Source: Rhodospirillales bacterium (lineage in GTDB: Bacteria > Pseudomonadota > Alphaproteobacteria > UBA828). Taken from it: a DNA stretch of 15,815 nucleotides. The first letter of the stretch is position 1. Each line of letters begins with the position of its first letter. This document shows positions 14,761 through 15,815 of this stretch, piece after piece. The notes under the pieces are model-generated. The model made no database searches, had not been told where the DNA came from, and saw nothing but the letters and a program-made list of their open reading frames with translations. Both the position numbers and the translations under genes were made by a program. The stretch covers positions 1-15,815 of the forward strand of contig JAPOPO010000369.1 of assembly GCA_026712885.1 (NCBI GenBank). Reading direction: 5' to 3'.

Positions 14761-15183
14761 CTAGTCCTCGGGTGCGTCCAACGGGACCGCATAGAGCTCC
14801 AGCCGGTGATCGACCAGCTTGTAGCCGAGAGCCTTGGCGACGGCAGCCTGGAGCGCCTCGATCTCTTCGTTCTGGAACTCCACCACCTTGCCCGACGTGA
14901 GGTCGATCAGGTGGTCGTGGTGCTCGTCGGGGTGTTCCTCGTAACGCGCCCGCCCGTCCCGGAAATCATGGCGCTCCAGCAGGCCGCACTCCTCGAAGAG
15001 CCGCACCGTGCGATAGACCGTCGCCAGGCTGATGCGAGGGTCGATGGCCGTCGCACGCCGGTAGAGCCCCTCCACGTCGGGATGGTCGTTCGCGTCCGAG
15101 AGGACGCGCGCGATCACGCGCCGCTGCTCGGTCATCTTCAGACCAATCTCGGCACATCGCTTTTCGAGGTTCGATGCCGGCAC
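14761..15183 (-). CDS. fur: Fur-family metal-responsive repressor (Fur/Mur type)
   Basis: A DNA-binding regulator of metal homeostasis, 140 residues with the start used here. The winged helix covers about 1-85 (LKMTEQRRVIARVL, then ISLATVYRTVRLFEECGLL as the recognition region). The dimer/metal domain has H34, E82 and HHDH at 88-91, then LIDLTSGKVVEFQNEEIE. The position where enterobacterial Fur has two zinc cysteines (CxxC) reads DLTS, so the structural zinc site is absent, as in many alphaproteobacterial Fur/Mur proteins; iron or manganese could be the signal. The sequence is not Irr-like. I chose GTG 15183 because GAGAGG lies nine bases upstream; an in-frame GTG at 15201 would add six residues but has no such site and is within about 14 bases of a TATAAT. 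Confidence 0.88.
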   Translation of the reverse strand: MPASNLEKRCAEIGLKMTEQRRVIARVLSDANDHPDVEGLYRRATAIDPRISLATVYRTVRLFEECGLLERHDFRDGRARYEEHPDEHHDHLIDLTSGKVVEFQNEEIEALQAAVAKALGYKLVDHRLELYAVPLDAPED

Positions 15184-15192
15184 GGGGGCCTG

Positions 15193-15198
15193 CCTCTC
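15193..15198 (-). promoter_or_regulatory. ribosome binding site deciding the fur start
   Basis: Reads GAGAGG on the reverse strand, nine bases before the GTG at 15183. If translation instead began at GTG 15201 this sequence would be inside the coding region, and no comparable site precedes that codon. Confidence 0.5.
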
Positions 15199-15219
15199 CA
15201 CGGCCGTGTGACTCGCGGC

Positions 15220-15225
15220 ATTATA
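15220..15225 (-). promoter_or_regulatory. -10 box of the fur operon promoter
   Basis: Reads TATAAT on the reverse strand, 37 bases before the preferred fur start. The -35 region 17 bases further upstream (TCGCGG) is weak. A transcript starting about seven bases downstream would have a leader of about 30 bases, which suits the GAGAGG ribosome binding site. Confidence 0.5.
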
Positions 15226-15291
15226 GGGGATCGGTCCGCGCGCCGCGAGGATCGTGAGGGCGACCGCAGCCGGAAAGGGGGCCGGCGTTGT

Positions 15292-15312
15292 GGCAATCGC
15301 GCGCCGATTGCC
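15292..15312. promoter_or_regulatory. perfect dyad 1 between fur and popZ
   Basis: GGCAATCG-N5-CGATTGCC is a perfect 8-bp inverted repeat, 46 bases before the popZ ATG. It overlaps a possible popZ promoter (TTG-type -35 near 15289-15295), so it could be an operator. It lies between two divergent genes, so a terminator is not expected here. Confidence 0.45.
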
Positions 15313-15314
15313 CT

Positions 15315-15335
15315 AGGTTTCTTTCGCCGAAACCT
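15315..15335. promoter_or_regulatory. perfect dyad 2 between fur and popZ
   Basis: AGGTTTC-N7-GAAACCT is a perfect 7-bp inverted repeat that begins two bases after dyad 1 and ends 23 bases before the popZ ATG. Each dyad has a total length of 21 bases, about two helical turns, which is consistent with binding by a dimeric regulator. Confidence 0.45.
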
Positions 15336-15358
15336 TGCGCGTGCGCCGGCACGGGTCC

Positions 15359-15757
15359 ATGACCAATCAGAAGCCCGAACTTTCGAAGCAGCAGATCCTG
15401 GAGTCGATCGGGCGGATCGTCTCGGAGGGCGAGAGCCAGGCGCAGAGCGCGCCGGGGGGTGCTCCGCCCGAGACCGCGCCGGAGCCGGCAGAGAGTGCGG
15501 ACGACGACATCCTTGACCTGGTCGATATGGTGGACGAGCAGGGCAACGTGATCCATCTGGACCGGGCGCGCGAAGGCGCTCCGCCGGACTCGAACCCGCC
15601 GGAGGCCGTCTCAGGCGGACAGGCCAGCAGCGAACAGGTGCTGGAGACGCTGCGGCCGATGCTCCAAACGTGGCTCGACACCCACATGCCGCCGATGGTC
15701 GAGCGCATGGTCAAGCGCGAGCTCGAACGCGCGTCGGACCGGTCCGAACCCGAGTGA
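15359..15757 (+). CDS. popZ: PopZ-like polar organizing protein (DUF2497)
   Basis: PopZ forms a polymeric hub at the cell pole that anchors the centromere and recruits regulators in alphaproteobacteria. The 132-residue product has the expected three-part layout. A short N-terminal helix (about 9-25, KQQILESIGRIVSEGE) is the partner-binding region. A Pro/Ala/Glu/Asp-rich disordered linker (about 26-50) follows, then an acidic DDDILDLVDMVDEQGNVIHL segment. The C-terminal oligomerisation helices (about 90-130) contain LRPMLQTWLDTHMPPMVERMVKRELER, given here only as a description of the family pattern. It is shorter than Caulobacter PopZ (about 177 residues). I chose ATG 15359; an upstream TTG at 15335 falls in a dyad. 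In many relatives popZ precedes valS, which would lie off the right edge. Nothing further is seen in 15758-15815. Confidence 0.85.
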   Translation: MTNQKPELSKQQILESIGRIVSEGESQAQSAPGGAPPETAPEPAESADDDILDLVDMVDEQGNVIHLDRAREGAPPDSNPPEAVSGGQASSEQVLETLRPMLQTWLDTHMPPMVERMVKRELERASDRSEPE

Positions 15758-15815
15758 GACGCCTCCGAAGGGTGCCTTTCCGCCTGCTGCCGCACTAGCC
15801 CCATCTCCCTGAAAC

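Noticed and set aside
1..15815. CRISPR arrays, tRNA or rRNA genes, transposases, phage genes
   Set aside because: No regularly spaced repeats, cloverleaf or rRNA-like stretch, or mobile-element protein motifs were found on either strand by reading.

Overview
The window is a GC-rich stretch of bacterial chromosome with the gene content and order of an alphaproteobacterium, most likely a Rhodospirillales-type organism (inference from gene content, not from a database). Supporting points are the order glnD-murJ-trpS, then a universal stress protein gene, nfuA, tsaB and rimI, a Fur/Mur-type regulator lacking the usual zinc-binding cysteines, an ornithine-lipid gene pair (olsB with an olsA-like acyltransferase) and a short PopZ (DUF2497) protein. 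There are no rRNA or tRNA genes, insertion sequences, phage genes or CRISPR arrays. Fifteen protein genes cover nearly all of it, and only the left 240 bases and a few spacers of 130-170 bases are non-coding.

Left block (241-7983, all forward): glnD (nitrogen sensor, PII uridylylation), murJ (lipid II flippase), trpS (Trp-tRNA ligase), a TauE/SafE-type membrane exporter overlapping by one base with a TIGR02186-type exported, membrane-anchored protein of unknown function, then a single-domain universal stress protein. The spacer before the exporter (5643-5773) holds two small dyads.

Middle block (8000-11813): nfuA (Fe-S cluster carrier) lies behind the only AT-rich spacer of the window, which has a TATAAT box and several inverted repeats. 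Next come three genes for cell-wall or polysaccharide breakdown: a forward Bax-like glucosaminidase, and facing it a reverse operon of a VanX-type D-Ala-D-Ala dipeptidase and an exported polysaccharide deacetylase joined by an ATGA overlap. They sit between nfuA and tsaB, which are commonly close together in alphaproteobacteria.

Right block (11946-15757): tsaB-rimI (forward, nearly overlapping) runs into the 3' end of a reverse operon fur-olsB-plsC/olsA. That operon has a 15-base gap and then an ATGA overlap, so a metal-responsive regulator would be co-transcribed with membrane ornithine-lipid synthesis. Divergent from fur is a popZ-like gene, and two consecutive perfect inverted repeats lie in the shared spacer.

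No clearly new defence or mobile system is visible. The most useful leads are the regulatory dyads upstream of nfuA and between fur and popZ, the fur-olsB-olsA coupling, the exporter plus unknown-function pair, the cell-wall hydrolase island, and a codon-bias anomaly at the murJ/trpS junction.
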